Shown: positions 10,753-19,231, counted from the first letter of the stretch. The stretch is DNA of 64,000 bases from JASLEW01 sp035544875 (GCA_035544875.1 DASZZP010000012.1:1-64000); one strand, 5' to 3'. Notes: generated by a model from the sequence alone, not told the origin. Made by a program: numbers and translations.

Positions 10753-12192
10753 TCAGCAGGCCAGCTTGTCGGCCGCGTCGAGCGCCGCGACCTTGTAGCA
10801 CTCGGCCAGGGTCGGGTAGTTGAAGATGGTGTCCAGAAAGTAATCGAGGGTGCCGCCCAGGGCGAGCACGGCCTGGCCGACGTGGATCAGCTCGGTGGCC
10901 CCGGTGCCGATCGCGTGCACTCCGAGCAGGGTGCGGTCGAGGCGGTGGAAGAGCATCTTGAAAAAGCCGCTGTCGTCGCCGAGGATCTGCCCGCGGGCGA
11001 TCTCGCGGTAGCGCGCCACCCCCACCTCGTAAGGGATCTTGTTCGCGGTCAGCTCATGCTCGGGAGCGCCGACCATCGAGACCTCGGGGATGGCGTAGAC
11101 GCCGATCGGGAAATGCTTGGCCATTGGCTTGGCCGGCAGTCCCAGCGCGTGACAGGCGGCAATCCGCCCCTGCTCGCTCGAGGTGGCGGCCAGGCTGGGG
11201 TAGCCGATCACGTCGCCGGCCGCGAAGATGTGGGGCACGCTGGTGCGGAAGGAGTCGTCCACCTTGATGCGGCCGCGCTCGTCGGCCGCGAGACCGGCAG
11301 CCGGCAGCGCGAGGGCGTCGGTCGCGCCGATGCGCCCGACCGCAAAGAGCACCAGCTCGGAGACGATCCGCTTGCCCGATTCGAGCAGCACCACGGCGCG
11401 CCGCGGCGGGCCGGGATCGATCTCCAATCGCTCGACGGCCTCTTCGCCGCGGAACAGGACGTTGTTGTCGCGCATCTGGTGTATCAGCTCGTCGACGATT
11501 TCGCGGTCGAGGAACTCGAGCGGCCGGCGCTGGCGGTCGACCAGCGTCACCTCGGTGCCCAGAGCGCCAAACATCGAGGCGTACTCGAGGCCGATCACCC
11601 CCGCCCCGACGACCACCATGCTGCGCGGGATGCGCTCGAGCCCCATGACCTCGTCGCTGGTGATGACGGTCTCGCCGTCGACCGGCACGCCCGGGGTCGG
11701 CGCCGGCCGGGTGCCGACGGCGATCACGACGGCCGCGGCGGTGAGCCGGCGCTCGCCACCCTCCTCCTGCGGGGCGTTCGGAGAGGCCGCGGCAGAGGGG
11801 CCGGCGAGGGCGCGGACCGCCAGGGTGTGGGGATCGAGGAAGCGCGCCTCGCCGCGGATCAGCTCGACGTCGTTGCGGCCGAGCTGGCGCTCGATCACCG
11901 CGGTCTCCCGGGCGACCACCTGGCCGACGCGCCCCAGCAGCTGGGCGGCGGTCGGACGGCTGGCGCCCGCGGCGGCGCGCTCGAAGGGGCGGCAGCTGCC
12001 GACGAACGACAGCACCGCTTCGCGGAAGGTCTTGCTCGGAATCGTGCCGCTGTCGACGCAGACGCCGCCGATCACCTGGCTGCGCTCGATCAGCGCCACC
12101 CGCTTGCCGAGCTTGGCCGCCCGCACCGCGGCGCGCTGGCCCGCCGGGCCGCTGCCGATGCAGACGAGGTCGTACTGGTAGGCACTGGCCAT
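10753..12192 (-). CDS. sthA: Soluble pyridine nucleotide transhydrogenase (SthA-like flavoprotein)
   Basis: The product (479 aa) is a class I flavoprotein disulfide-reductase relative: FAD motif GSGPAGQRAA near residue 13, GGVCVDSGTIPSKT near 42, NAD motif VVGAGVIGLEY near 185 and FAAGDVIGYPSLA near 318. The redox site has only one Cys of the usual CxxxxC pair, as in E. coli SthA-type transhydrogenases rather than lipoamide dehydrogenases. It should exchange reducing equivalents between NADPH and NADH. The ATG at 12192 immediately precedes the domain. It is the first gene of the long minus-strand operon, perhaps supplying cofactor balance to the SDR step. Confidence 0.88.
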   Translation of the reverse strand: MASAYQYDLVCIGSGPAGQRAAVRAAKLGKRVALIERSQVIGGVCVDSGTIPSKTFREAVLSFVGSCRPFERAAAGASRPTAAQLLGRVGQVVARETAVIERQLGRNDVELIRGEARFLDPHTLAVRALAGPSAAASPNAPQEEGGERRLTAAAVVIAVGTRPAPTPGVPVDGETVITSDEVMGLERIPRSMVVVGAGVIGLEYASMFGALGTEVTLVDRQRRPLEFLDREIVDELIHQMRDNNVLFRGEEAVERLEIDPGPPRRAVVLLESGKRIVSELVLFAVGRIGATDALALPAAGLAADERGRIKVDDSFRTSVPHIFAAGDVIGYPSLAATSSEQGRIAACHALGLPAKPMAKHFPIGVYAIPEVSMVGAPEHELTANKIPYEVGVARYREIARGQILGDDSGFFKMLFHRLDRTLLGVHAIGTGATELIHVGQAVLALGGTLDYFLDTIFNYPTLAECYKVAALDAADKLAC

Positions 12193-12256
12193 CGCAGGGA
12201 CATCCCCTCGGAGGAGCGGGGATAGTCTATGCCAATCCCCCGCGGCGGCGGCGCAG

Positions 12257-12385
12257 AAGGTCGCCCAGCTCACGCTGCATCGGGAGACCCTGATCCTGCT
12301 CCATGTCGGCGGCGGAGCGCACCCCATCTACACCAAGGCGCCCTGCTATCCCTCTTCGCCGCCCGCGACCTGCCCGCCGGCGTAG
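12257..12385 (+). pseudogene. Relic of a lanthipeptide-like (class I) precursor peptide
   Basis: In the frame starting at 12257, 42 codons up to TAG (12383-12385) read KVAQLTLHRETL, then ILLHVGGGA, then HPIYTKAPCYPSSPPATCPPA. A leader of the type K(V)xxLTLHRETLxxL, a Gly-Gly processing motif and a short Cys/Ser/Thr-rich core is how I remember class I lanthipeptide precursors annotated in Acidobacteriota. No ATG, GTG or TTG opens this frame, the segment between ETL and GGG is shorter than usual, and no LanB/LanC lies in the window, so I read it as a decayed copy. The match is from memory, not a search. Confidence 0.5.
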
Positions 12386-12515
12386 CGGCGGCACGGCTTC
12401 GAGGCGGCCCGCGCGGGCGCGAAATCGGAAGGGTCAGGCGGCCTGCTGGCGTGCCGGGCGGACGCGAAGCTGGTGGCGGCGGCCGAACAAGACTTGCTGT
12501 AGTAACCTACCGGGT
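12386..12515. other. Intergenic, nothing recognised
   Basis: High-G+C sequence between the precursor relic and the GT2 gene. I see no RNA gene, terminator or convincing promoter in it. Confidence 0.5.
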
Positions 12516-13703
12516 GTGGATCCATCAAGACCGTCCTCGGCCTCTCCTCCCGAGCTGTCCATCGTCATGCCCTGTCTCAATGAAGCGGACACCCTCGGGT
12601 CGTGTATCGGCAAGGCTCAGCGCGCCCTGGAGGCGAGCGGGATCGTGGGAGAGATTATCGTCGCCGACAACGGAAGCGTCGACGGATCGTCCGAGATTGC
12701 ACGGCGTCTGGGCGCTCAGGTGGTTGCGGTCGAGGCGCGCGGGTACGGCAGTGCTCTGATGGGAGGGATCGCCGCGGCGCGTGGCCGATTCGTGGTCATC
12801 GGCGATGCGGACGACAGTTACGATTTCGGTGAGGTCCCGAAGCTCGTCGGCAAGCTCCGAGAGGGTTACGACTTGGTCCAGGGATGCCGGCTTCCTGCGG
12901 GTGGGGGAACGGTCGCCCCGAGAGCGATGCCGTTTCTCCACCGGTGGTGGGGAAACCCGATGTTCTCTCTCATGGCACGACGGTGGTTCCACGCTCCCAT
13001 TCATGACGCCTACTGCGGATTGCGCGGCTTTCGGAAGGATTTCTACCAGCGCCTCGATTTGCGCTGCACCGGGATGGAGTTCGCGACCGAGATGATCATC
13101 AAGTCGAGTCTCCAGCGAGCGAAGATCACCGAGGTTCCGATCACGCTCCATCCGGATGGCCGCACCTCGCACCCGCCCCACCTCAAGACGTTCCGCGACG
13201 GCTGGCGCACGCTGCGTTTCTACCTGATGTTCTCGCCCCGCTGGCTGTTCCTCTACCCGAGTCTGGTGCTCGTCGTCCTCGGTCTTTTGGGGTATGCGGT
13301 GGCGCTGCCGGGATTGAGCGTCCGCGGGATCACGTTCGACGCGCACACGCTGTTGTTTGCCAGCCTGGCGCTCCTTTGCGCCTTCCAGGCCCTGATCTTC
13401 GCAATCTCGACCAAGCTCTTCGCCATCGGCCAGGGGCTGCTTCCCCCTGATCCCCGATTCGAGCGCGCCGCGCGCATCGCGACGATGGAGAAGGGCGTGG
13501 TTCTCGGAGGGCTCTCGTGCCTCACTGGGACGCTGCTGCTGCTCGCTGCGGTCCTCAAGTGGTGGCACACCGGCTTCGGCCATCTCGAGTATGCAGTGAC
13601 GCTGCGCTGGGTCATCCCCGGGGTGACACTGTTCGCGCTCGGCGTGCAAGCCGTGCTGTCGAGCTTTTTCCTCAGTATTCTCGGATTGCGACGCAGGTTG
13701 TGA
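12516..13703 (+). CDS. Family 2 glycosyltransferase, dolichyl-phosphate mannosyltransferase-like, with membrane tail
   Basis: A 395-residue GT-A enzyme with LSIVMPCLNEADTL near residue 14, VADNGSVDGS near 46, the metal-binding GDADDSYDF near 94 and HDAYCGLRGFRKD near 165. About four hydrophobic segments after residue 245 anchor it in the inner membrane. It probably makes a polyprenyl-phosphate sugar donor for the GT39 enzyme two genes on. The GTG start at 12516 is chosen because the N-terminal beta-strand needs the residues before the first internal ATG. It overlaps the methyltransferase start (GTGA). Base composition is visibly less G+C-rich than the flanks. Confidence 0.85.
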   Translation: MDPSRPSSASPPELSIVMPCLNEADTLGSCIGKAQRALEASGIVGEIIVADNGSVDGSSEIARRLGAQVVAVEARGYGSALMGGIAAARGRFVVIGDADDSYDFGEVPKLVGKLREGYDLVQGCRLPAGGGTVAPRAMPFLHRWWGNPMFSLMARRWFHAPIHDAYCGLRGFRKDFYQRLDLRCTGMEFATEMIIKSSLQRAKITEVPITLHPDGRTSHPPHLKTFRDGWRTLRFYLMFSPRWLFLYPSLVLVVLGLLGYAVALPGLSVRGITFDAHTLLFASLALLCAFQALIFAISTKLFAIGQGLLPPDPRFERAARIATMEKGVVLGGLSCLTGTLLLLAAVLKWWHTGFGHLEYAVTLRWVIPGVTLFALGVQAVLSSFFLSILGLRRRL

Positions 13704-14410
13704 TACCCGGCGCGCCGGGTTCCCCTTCCCCGTTCGATACAGTCGGCGATGACTATGAGGCGCAGCTCCAGCGTGGAGTGGCGCTTTCCGGAGAGGACTC
13801 TTCGTACTTCGCGCGCGAACGATTGGCGTGGCTCAAGCGGCGGCTCGACGAGACCGGGCGACCGGTGACCAACGCGCTCGATTTTGGTTGCGGTCGTGGC
13901 AACGCGGCGCGGCTCGCAAAGGAGATTCTCGGAGCGAGCTCGATCGTCGGTGTCGACGCGTCGCGGGTCTTACTCGACATCGCCAACCGTGACTTCGCCG
14001 GGGATAACGTCCGCTTCATCCATCGCGACGAGTTCGCGCCGGCGGGACAGTTTGACCTCGTCTTCTGCAATGGCGTGTTTCACCACATTGCGCCCGCTGA
14101 AAGGCCCGCGGTGTTGCAGACGATCTGGCACAGCCTTCGGCCCGGAGGGACCTTCGCGCTCTTCGAGAACAACCCATGGAACCCGGGAACCCGGTGGGTG
14201 ATGAGCCGCATCCCCTTCGATCGCGACGCCATCCTGCTGTCACCTCGCGGCGCCTGCCGCCTGCTGCGCGGCGCGGGTCTCGATCTCGTCGACACGAATT
14301 TTCTGTTCTTCTTCCCGCGCTTCGCGCGCTGGCTTCGGCGGTCCGAACGCTGGCTCGCGGGGATGCCGCTCGGCGCGCAGTATCTGGTCCTCTGCCGGCG
14401 TCCGGTTTGA
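13700..14410 (+). CDS. Class I SAM-dependent methyltransferase
   Basis: This protein (236 aa) has motif I ALDFGCGRGNAARL near residue 56, an acidic end of strand 2 in VGVDASR, FDLVFCNGVFHHI near 118 and LRPGGTFALFENNPWNPG near 147, all as in Methyltransf_11/25 enzymes. A C-terminal part rich in Phe/Arg may bind membrane or a partner. The acceptor is unknown; sitting between a GT2 and a GT39 it may methylate a lipid-linked sugar or its carrier. Translation starts at a GTG overlapping the GT2 stop. Confidence 0.83.
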   Translation: MIPGAPGSPSPFDTVGDDYEAQLQRGVALSGEDSSYFARERLAWLKRRLDETGRPVTNALDFGCGRGNAARLAKEILGASSIVGVDASRVLLDIANRDFAGDNVRFIHRDEFAPAGQFDLVFCNGVFHHIAPAERPAVLQTIWHSLRPGGTFALFENNPWNPGTRWVMSRIPFDRDAILLSPRGACRLLRGAGLDLVDTNFLFFFPRFARWLRRSERWLAGMPLGAQYLVLCRRPV

Positions 14411-14452
14411 CGGGACGCGGGCCCGGGATGGGGCTGCTATGCTACGGCCCCG

Positions 14453-16204
14453 ATGCCCACCAGCCCGTCCCGGCCGGAGAGCGCGGCGAGCGCCGCAAGC
14501 GCCGGCGCCGCGTCGGCTTCCCCGGCCTCAACGGGCCGAGGCTGGCGTTCTGGTTGGACGGCAGCTCGGCTGCTGATCGTCGTCGCCAGCATGAGCCTGA
14601 CGGCATTCTGGATCAAGGTCGACAGGCTGCCTCCGGCGTGGGACCAGTCCCATTACCTCGATGTCGCACTGGACTTCGCCAAGGGCCTCGAGGAGCGCGG
14701 CCTCCGCGGCTTGAGCCACGAGATCCTCACCTTCGACCCGATGAGGGGGCCGCTGCTGCCGCTCGCGATGGTTCCGTTCTTCCTCCTTTTTGGCGGAACT
14801 GCACAGAGCGCCTTGCTGCTCAACTTGCTCCTCTGGCCGATTCTCCTGCTCTCGGTGGGGGAGATCGCCAATCGCCTCGTCGACCGGCGAGCGAGTCTGC
14901 TCGCGATGGCCATCACCGCTTCGACACCCCTCATCGTGGGCCTTTCGCACGAGGTCTTGGTAGAGTTCCTGCTGATCTCCCTCACCACCTTGGCGGTGCT
15001 TCTACTGCTGGTCGTTCGTGAGTTCGAGGACACGCGGGCGTCGATCCTGTTTGGTCTGGTCGTCAGCGCGGGTTGGCTGACGAAGTTGACATTTCCCGGA
15101 CTGATCGCCGGGCCCATCGCGGTGACGACGATCTGCACGGTGGTTGTCGCGGTGAGGGAGGCGCGCTCGGGCCGGACCAGCTCGGCGCACCGCAGGATCC
15201 GCAACGCCGCCATCGCGCTTCTCCTGGGGACCTTCCTTCCAGCCTGCTGGTTTGCGCATGCGTGGGCACCAACCATCGAATACTTTCGTGCCGGCATCAG
15301 CAGTACGCTAGCAAATGGGCCCACTCAACCTCTCCATTTGGGCGCGATTGGCGCCTTCACTCTTGGCCTCATCAGCTATCATCTTTCCTGGTTCTTCGCG
15401 CTTTGCGGGCTCGCGGCCCTTGGCTTGGTCGTGGCAGGCTGGGCGGCCGGCGCGAGATGGATGGCCCCCTTCGATCTGGCACGGGACTGGCGGCGACCGG
15501 TCTTCGTGGTGAGCTGGGTCGCGGTGCCCTATTTCGCCGTCGCCACGTCGCCTAACCAGGACCCTCGCTACACGGCTTCCGCGATGCCGGGAGTTGCCGT
15601 ACTCCTCGCCTGCCTCGCTGTTTCCATCCCGTGGATTTCGCTTCGCCGACTCGTCGTGACGGCGATCTGCGCCGGCGGAGTTGTCCAGACGCTCCTGACT
15701 ATCCTGCCACCGATTGGCGGACTTCCCGACCTCATCGTTATCGCCACGCCGCTCGGCAACGCGGTTCTTCCGGTCGACGCCTCGACGTTCGGCTACAACC
15801 GTCGGCCCGAACCTACCGATGACGCGACGCCGATCATCGCTTACCTCGAGGCCGAGAGCCGCGGCGGCGGAGGGCTTACAACACGCAACGTCGGGATCGT
15901 CGAGGAATACCCGAGCCTCAATCCAAACACATTCTCTTACCTCGCCCACCTGCGAGGCGATCCATTCACGTTCAGCGATCCTCCCGCCGACCACGCACGC
16001 ATCGACCAGATTCGCGCCGAGCTGAAGCGCTATGACTTCGTGCTCTACGTCCGACCCTTGCGCGAACTGACTGGGAGGGTGAGATTCGTCAACCAAACCA
16101 CGGCCTCAACGGTTCTTGGCGACGAGCTTTTCATCCTTTTCCCGCGGGCTCCGAAGGCGTTTCCGCTGGCTGACGGTCAGCAGGTTTGGGTCCTACGGCG
16201 CTAG
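14453..16204 (+). CDS. GT39/PMT-like polyprenyl-phosphate-dependent glycosyltransferase
   Basis: A 583-residue integral membrane protein with a Ser/Ala-rich N-terminal tail, a first membrane segment near residue 40, an extracytoplasmic loop with the acidic motif PPAWDQSHY near 60, about ten further hydrophobic segments and a C-terminal soluble part from about 430. This architecture is that of dolichyl-P-mannose-type (GT39, PF13231) transferases that move a sugar from a polyprenyl donor to an envelope acceptor outside the membrane. It is the third gene of the lower-G+C cassette, 42 nt after the methyltransferase, and ends convergently into the remnant of an S1C protease gene. Confidence 0.78.
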   Translation: MPTSPSRPESAASAASAGAASASPASTGRGWRSGWTAARLLIVVASMSLTAFWIKVDRLPPAWDQSHYLDVALDFAKGLEERGLRGLSHEILTFDPMRGPLLPLAMVPFFLLFGGTAQSALLLNLLLWPILLLSVGEIANRLVDRRASLLAMAITASTPLIVGLSHEVLVEFLLISLTTLAVLLLLVVREFEDTRASILFGLVVSAGWLTKLTFPGLIAGPIAVTTICTVVVAVREARSGRTSSAHRRIRNAAIALLLGTFLPACWFAHAWAPTIEYFRAGISSTLANGPTQPLHLGAIGAFTLGLISYHLSWFFALCGLAALGLVVAGWAAGARWMAPFDLARDWRRPVFVVSWVAVPYFAVATSPNQDPRYTASAMPGVAVLLACLAVSIPWISLRRLVVTAICAGGVVQTLLTILPPIGGLPDLIVIATPLGNAVLPVDASTFGYNRRPEPTDDATPIIAYLEAESRGGGGLTTRNVGIVEEYPSLNPNTFSYLAHLRGDPFTFSDPPADHARIDQIRAELKRYDFVLYVRPLRELTGRVRFVNQTTASTVLGDELFILFPRAPKAFPLADGQQVWVLRR

Positions 16205-16322
16205 CGAACCACGGTGACGCGCGGCAGACGTGGCGGGAGAAGAGGCGGCCGCCCCACCACGCTCGGGCGGTGCGCGCCACCAGCTCTTCGAGCTCGCGGG
16301 ACAGCTGGCTCAGCAGGCTCAT
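16201..16322 (-). pseudogene. Truncated N-terminus of a second S1C-type protease
   Basis: Directly after the S1C/PDZ gene, an ATG at 16322 with a strong GGGAGGT ribosome site starts MSLLSQLSRELEELVARTARA. This matches the usual opening of trypsin-like S1C proteins, which continue with an S/AVVxV strand. Here the frame goes into unrelated sequence (WWGGRLFSRH) and runs antisense into the end of the GT39 gene. A +1 frame reads VVGRPPLLPP to a stop at 16201. The gene appears to have been cut where the low-G+C cassette begins. Confidence 0.5.
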
Positions 16323-16337
16323 GTAGGACCTCCCGGC

Positions 16338-17255
16338 TCAGCGCGCCCCGACCGTCACCGCCACCTGCAGCGGCTCGCCGCCGCGCAGGATGCCGAGCGC
16401 CACCTCCTTGCCGATCCGCTCCTCGGTCAGCTGCGCGTGCAGCTGGGGGAGGTCCGACAGCGGCTGGCCGTCGATCGCCAGCAGCACGTCGCCGAGCACC
16501 AGGCCGGCCCTCGCCGCCGGGCTGTCCGGCTGAATTCCGACCACGATCAGTCCGACCGTCTGCCCCAGCCGCTCCTCGAGAGGGGGCGTCAGCCGCACCG
16601 GGTAGGCCCCGACGCCCAAGAAACCGCGCCGCACCCGCCCGTGGGCGAGCAGCGAGCCGACCACCCGGCGCAAGGTCGCGCCCGGCACCACCAGCCCGCG
16701 GCCGCGCAGCAGCCCGGAGCTGGCGACGCCCAGCGCCTGGCCCGCGGCGTCCACCACCACGCTGCCCGAGAAGCCGCGGTCGCGCGCCGCGTCGAGCTCG
16801 ACATAGCGCTCCAGCTTGGCGCCCGCCGGGGTGCGCCAGGCGTCGCGCACGTCGCTGATCAGGGCCAGCGCCGAACGCACCTGCAGTCCCGGCCGCCCGA
16901 CCAGCAAGGCCAGCTCGCCGGCCGCGACCCCGGCGAGGTCCGACCACTGGGGCACGGGCAGCCCCGAGGCCTCGACCCGCAAGACCGCCAGGTCGGTCGA
17001 CCCGTCGCGCCCGACCAGCGTCGCGGGCAGCCGCTTGCCGCCCTCGAGGCCGACGACGATGTCCTCGTCGCGATCGACGTTGTGGCTCGCCGCCACGATC
17101 ACGCCTGCGCTCGCGAAGACCGTGCCGCTCGCCGACAGCCGCCGGCCGCCGTCCACCTGGACCGCGAAGGGGCTCGCCGCCGCCACGGCCGCGGCCAATG
17201 CCCGTGATAGATGAAGGAAGGAGGAGCTCTCGAAGCTTGCCGTCTCAGTCGTCAT
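16338..17255 (-). CDS. S1C-type trypsin-like protease with PDZ domain (HtrA-like)
   Basis: The product (305 aa) has a chymotrypsin-like core with His in AASHNV near residue 61, Asp in STDLAVLRV near 90 and the Ser region GFSGSVVVDAAG near 163, followed by a PDZ domain (GIQPDSPAARAGLVLGD near 247). The serine loop is GFSGS instead of GNSGG, so activity may be altered. No signal peptide is visible, so it may be cytoplasmic, unlike DegP. The ATG at 17255 is chosen over an upstream Arg/Ala-rich extension. Confidence 0.8.
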   Translation of the reverse strand: MTTETASFESSSFLHLSRALAAAVAAASPFAVQVDGGRRLSASGTVFASAGVIVAASHNVDRDEDIVVGLEGGKRLPATLVGRDGSTDLAVLRVEASGLPVPQWSDLAGVAAGELALLVGRPGLQVRSALALISDVRDAWRTPAGAKLERYVELDAARDRGFSGSVVVDAAGQALGVASSGLLRGRGLVVPGATLRRVVGSLLAHGRVRRGFLGVGAYPVRLTPPLEERLGQTVGLIVVGIQPDSPAARAGLVLGDVLLAIDGQPLSDLPQLHAQLTEERIGKEVALGILRGGEPLQVAVTVGAR

Positions 17256-17313
17256 GCCCGCAAGCCTAGCCCCGGCCCGAGCCGCGCACATCAACCGTTC
17301 GGGCAGGGGCCGA

Positions 17314-17331
17314 CCTGGCCTTTCGGCCAGG
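17314..17331 (-). terminator. Hairpin downstream of the metzincin-like gene
   Basis: CCTGGCC, a TTTC loop and GGCCAGG form a perfect 7-bp stem about 46 nt after the minus-strand stop at 17377. No U-tract follows, so intrinsic termination is uncertain. Confidence 0.35.
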
Positions 17332-17376
17332 CCGGCAGGCGTTGTTCGGTTCGCCCGGTTCGAAGCTCTTGCCCGC

Positions 17377-18954
17377 TCAGGGGCAGGTCGAGAACGCCGA
17401 AGTGTCCTGGATCGGCAGGAAAGTGGTGTTTGCCGGGTTGGTGTAAGTCTTGACCGTGCCGGTCTGGGTGTCGGTTACCTTCACCACGACGTTGACGTTG
17501 GTGAGGCCGCCGGCGAAGAACCAGAAGTGATTGCTGAAGCCGCAACCATTGATCACCTTGACGACGGCCTCGACGTTCGAGGCGCCGAAGAACCATAGAT
17601 AGCCGGTGTCAGCGGTCAGCGGCACCACCTGCGCCTGCCCGGATTGAGCGCCAGACTGGAACGTCGCCTCCACCTTGAAGCGGTTGTTGCCAAGGCACAG
17701 CGCGGTTGGGCCTGCTGCGCAAGCGCTCGCATCGGTGAAGCTCTCTTCAGGAGGCGAGGCCGGCGCGGCGGCCGTTTGCTCGACCAGCTCGTTCAGCGCC
17801 TGGGCCTCTGCCTTGACCGCCGCTTCGACCGCACCGGGTGACCCGTTGGCGGACGATGCGGCGCCGCAGGAAAGCGCCGAGGTGTCCTGGATCGGTTGGA
17901 AGGTCGTGTTCGCCGGGTTGACATAGATCTTGACTCTTCCTGTCTGCGTGTCCCTCACGGTCATCGTCACCTGGACATTGGTCAGGCCGCCGGCGAACAC
18001 CCAGAAGTGCCCTCCCAAGCCGCAGCCGTCGAGCACCTTGACCACCATTTCGATATTGGTCGTGCCGAAGAACCAGAAGTAGCCGGTGTCCGTCGTCAGC
18101 TGGACGCTCTGCGCGATGCCTTGGTGACCGTCAGCCGTCTTCCACATCGCGGTGGTCTGGAAGCGGGCCGAGCTCTGGCACAGGATCGTGGTGCTCGAAG
18201 AGCAGATGCCGGGAAGGAAGAACGGAGAATGCTTCAATTGGTCGATCTCGGCCGCATTGAGGTAGGTGTCGGGATAGTCGTAGAAGCCCAGCCACATCAG
18301 GGCCTTGGAGTCGCAAGACGCTTGACCAGTATCGCATCCGGGCGGGTGCGGCAGGTTGAAAGCGTGACCTGCCTCATGGCCCAATCCACCAATCCAGCGG
18401 CTGACCGGGTACTGGTTTCCCGGCGGACCGCCGCAGCCATCCTTCGTGGTCTCGCCGCTCAAGCCGCGCAGGTCGTTCGCCGGCACGAGGGCGACGCCCG
18501 ATGTCCCGCCGGTCGCCTGACCGCATGCCGGATCGGCGTCGGCATAGAAGAGCCAGACATTGCTCGGGTCGAAGAATCCGCCGCCCGTCAGCGCGAAGGC
18601 ATCGTGCAGAGTCGAGTTCCAAAAGCCGAGGGAGTCGCCCGTCGCGTAGAAAGCTGCCGGGTGAGGCAAAGTTATCGTTTGCACCACCGGGTCGGCCAGG
18701 CGGAAAGTGATGCCGCCCATCTGCCGCTGATACCAGCTCTGCAGGTCCAGGACGGCGTTGCGAACGGCAAAGGCATAAGCTGGCTTCGCCGCGGTGTCGC
18801 TGGGGACCAGATAGATTGCGTGGACCGTGGGCTGGGAAACGCCCTCGAGCCCGGACCCGGGATCGGCGCGATCCGGCCCTTGCGCCGCGTTACCCCCAGC
18901 GGCGGACAGCAGGAAGAGGGTTGCTGCAAGTGCCGCGTTCATCCGTGGTTCCAT
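17377..18954 (-). CDS. Secreted metzincin-like metalloprotease with duplicated DTGYxWFF domain
   Basis: A 525-residue protein with a signal peptide (about 1-24). Around residues 193-203 it has HEAGHAFNLPH, a HExxHxxNxxH zinc site, and a Met-turn-like ALMW near 219, so it is probably an active extracellular zinc protease. Two copies of a ~100-residue domain follow (about 262-362 and 423-525), each with LTxDTGYxWFF, VVKVxxGCG, HFWxFAGGLTNV and a VNPANTTFxPIQDTSA ending. A helical Ala/Glu linker separates them. AAGGAG lies 10 nt before the ATG. It is transcribed alone, divergently from the TetR operon. Confidence 0.75.
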   Translation of the reverse strand: MEPRMNAALAATLFLLSAAGGNAAQGPDRADPGSGLEGVSQPTVHAIYLVPSDTAAKPAYAFAVRNAVLDLQSWYQRQMGGITFRLADPVVQTITLPHPAAFYATGDSLGFWNSTLHDAFALTGGGFFDPSNVWLFYADADPACGQATGGTSGVALVPANDLRGLSGETTKDGCGGPPGNQYPVSRWIGGLGHEAGHAFNLPHPPGCDTGQASCDSKALMWLGFYDYPDTYLNAAEIDQLKHSPFFLPGICSSSTTILCQSSARFQTTAMWKTADGHQGIAQSVQLTTDTGYFWFFGTTNIEMVVKVLDGCGLGGHFWVFAGGLTNVQVTMTVRDTQTGRVKIYVNPANTTFQPIQDTSALSCGAASSANGSPGAVEAAVKAEAQALNELVEQTAAAPASPPEESFTDASACAAGPTALCLGNNRFKVEATFQSGAQSGQAQVVPLTADTGYLWFFGASNVEAVVKVINGCGFSNHFWFFAGGLTNVNVVVKVTDTQTGTVKTYTNPANTTFLPIQDTSAFSTCP

Positions 18955-19151
18955 TGGCGTTTCGCTCCTTGAGATTGGTTCGACTCTTGCGCGCCGCTCC
19001 GAGACTCGGAGCGGCGCGTCCTGATTCCGGCCTCTTGCGATTCTCGCGAGTCCGCAACTTGCAACTTGGTCCGCGCATCAATGCATCACAGGTATGGACG
19101 GCCGCAAATGCAGATTTCCCCGGAGCATCCGGGGTGGGGACCGGGGGGCTC

Positions 19152-19179
19152 TTGACAACGGACCGCGCGCGCCTATAAT
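19152..19179 (+). promoter_or_regulatory. Sigma-70 promoter of the TetR operon
   Basis: TTGACA at 19152-19157 and TATAAT at 19174-19179 are both perfect consensus hexamers separated by 16 bp, 53 bp upstream of the GTG of the TetR gene. This is the most canonical promoter in the window. Confidence 0.85.
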
Positions 19180-19198
19180 TGGAGCGTGCATTCCAATT
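19177..19198 (+). promoter_or_regulatory. Probable TetR operator overlapping the -10 box
   Basis: AATTGGA (19177-19183), an 8-bp spacer and TCCAATT (19192-19198) form a perfect 7-bp inverted repeat. It overlaps the TATAAT element and the expected transcription start, an ideal place for autorepression by the TetR-family product encoded just downstream. Confidence 0.65.
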
Positions 19199-19231
19199 AC
19201 TCCGATCTGCCGTCCATAGGCGAGGCGGAGG

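Noticed and set aside
9001..12225. A 1074-codon plus-strand frame across the flippase and sthA genes
   Set aside because: The minus strand encodes recognisable families with motifs; the plus frame is compositionally open only.
16205..16947. A 248-codon minus-strand frame overlapping the S1C protease gene
   Set aside because: It is an out-of-frame shadow rich in Arg/Ala; the protease frame carries the catalytic and PDZ motifs.
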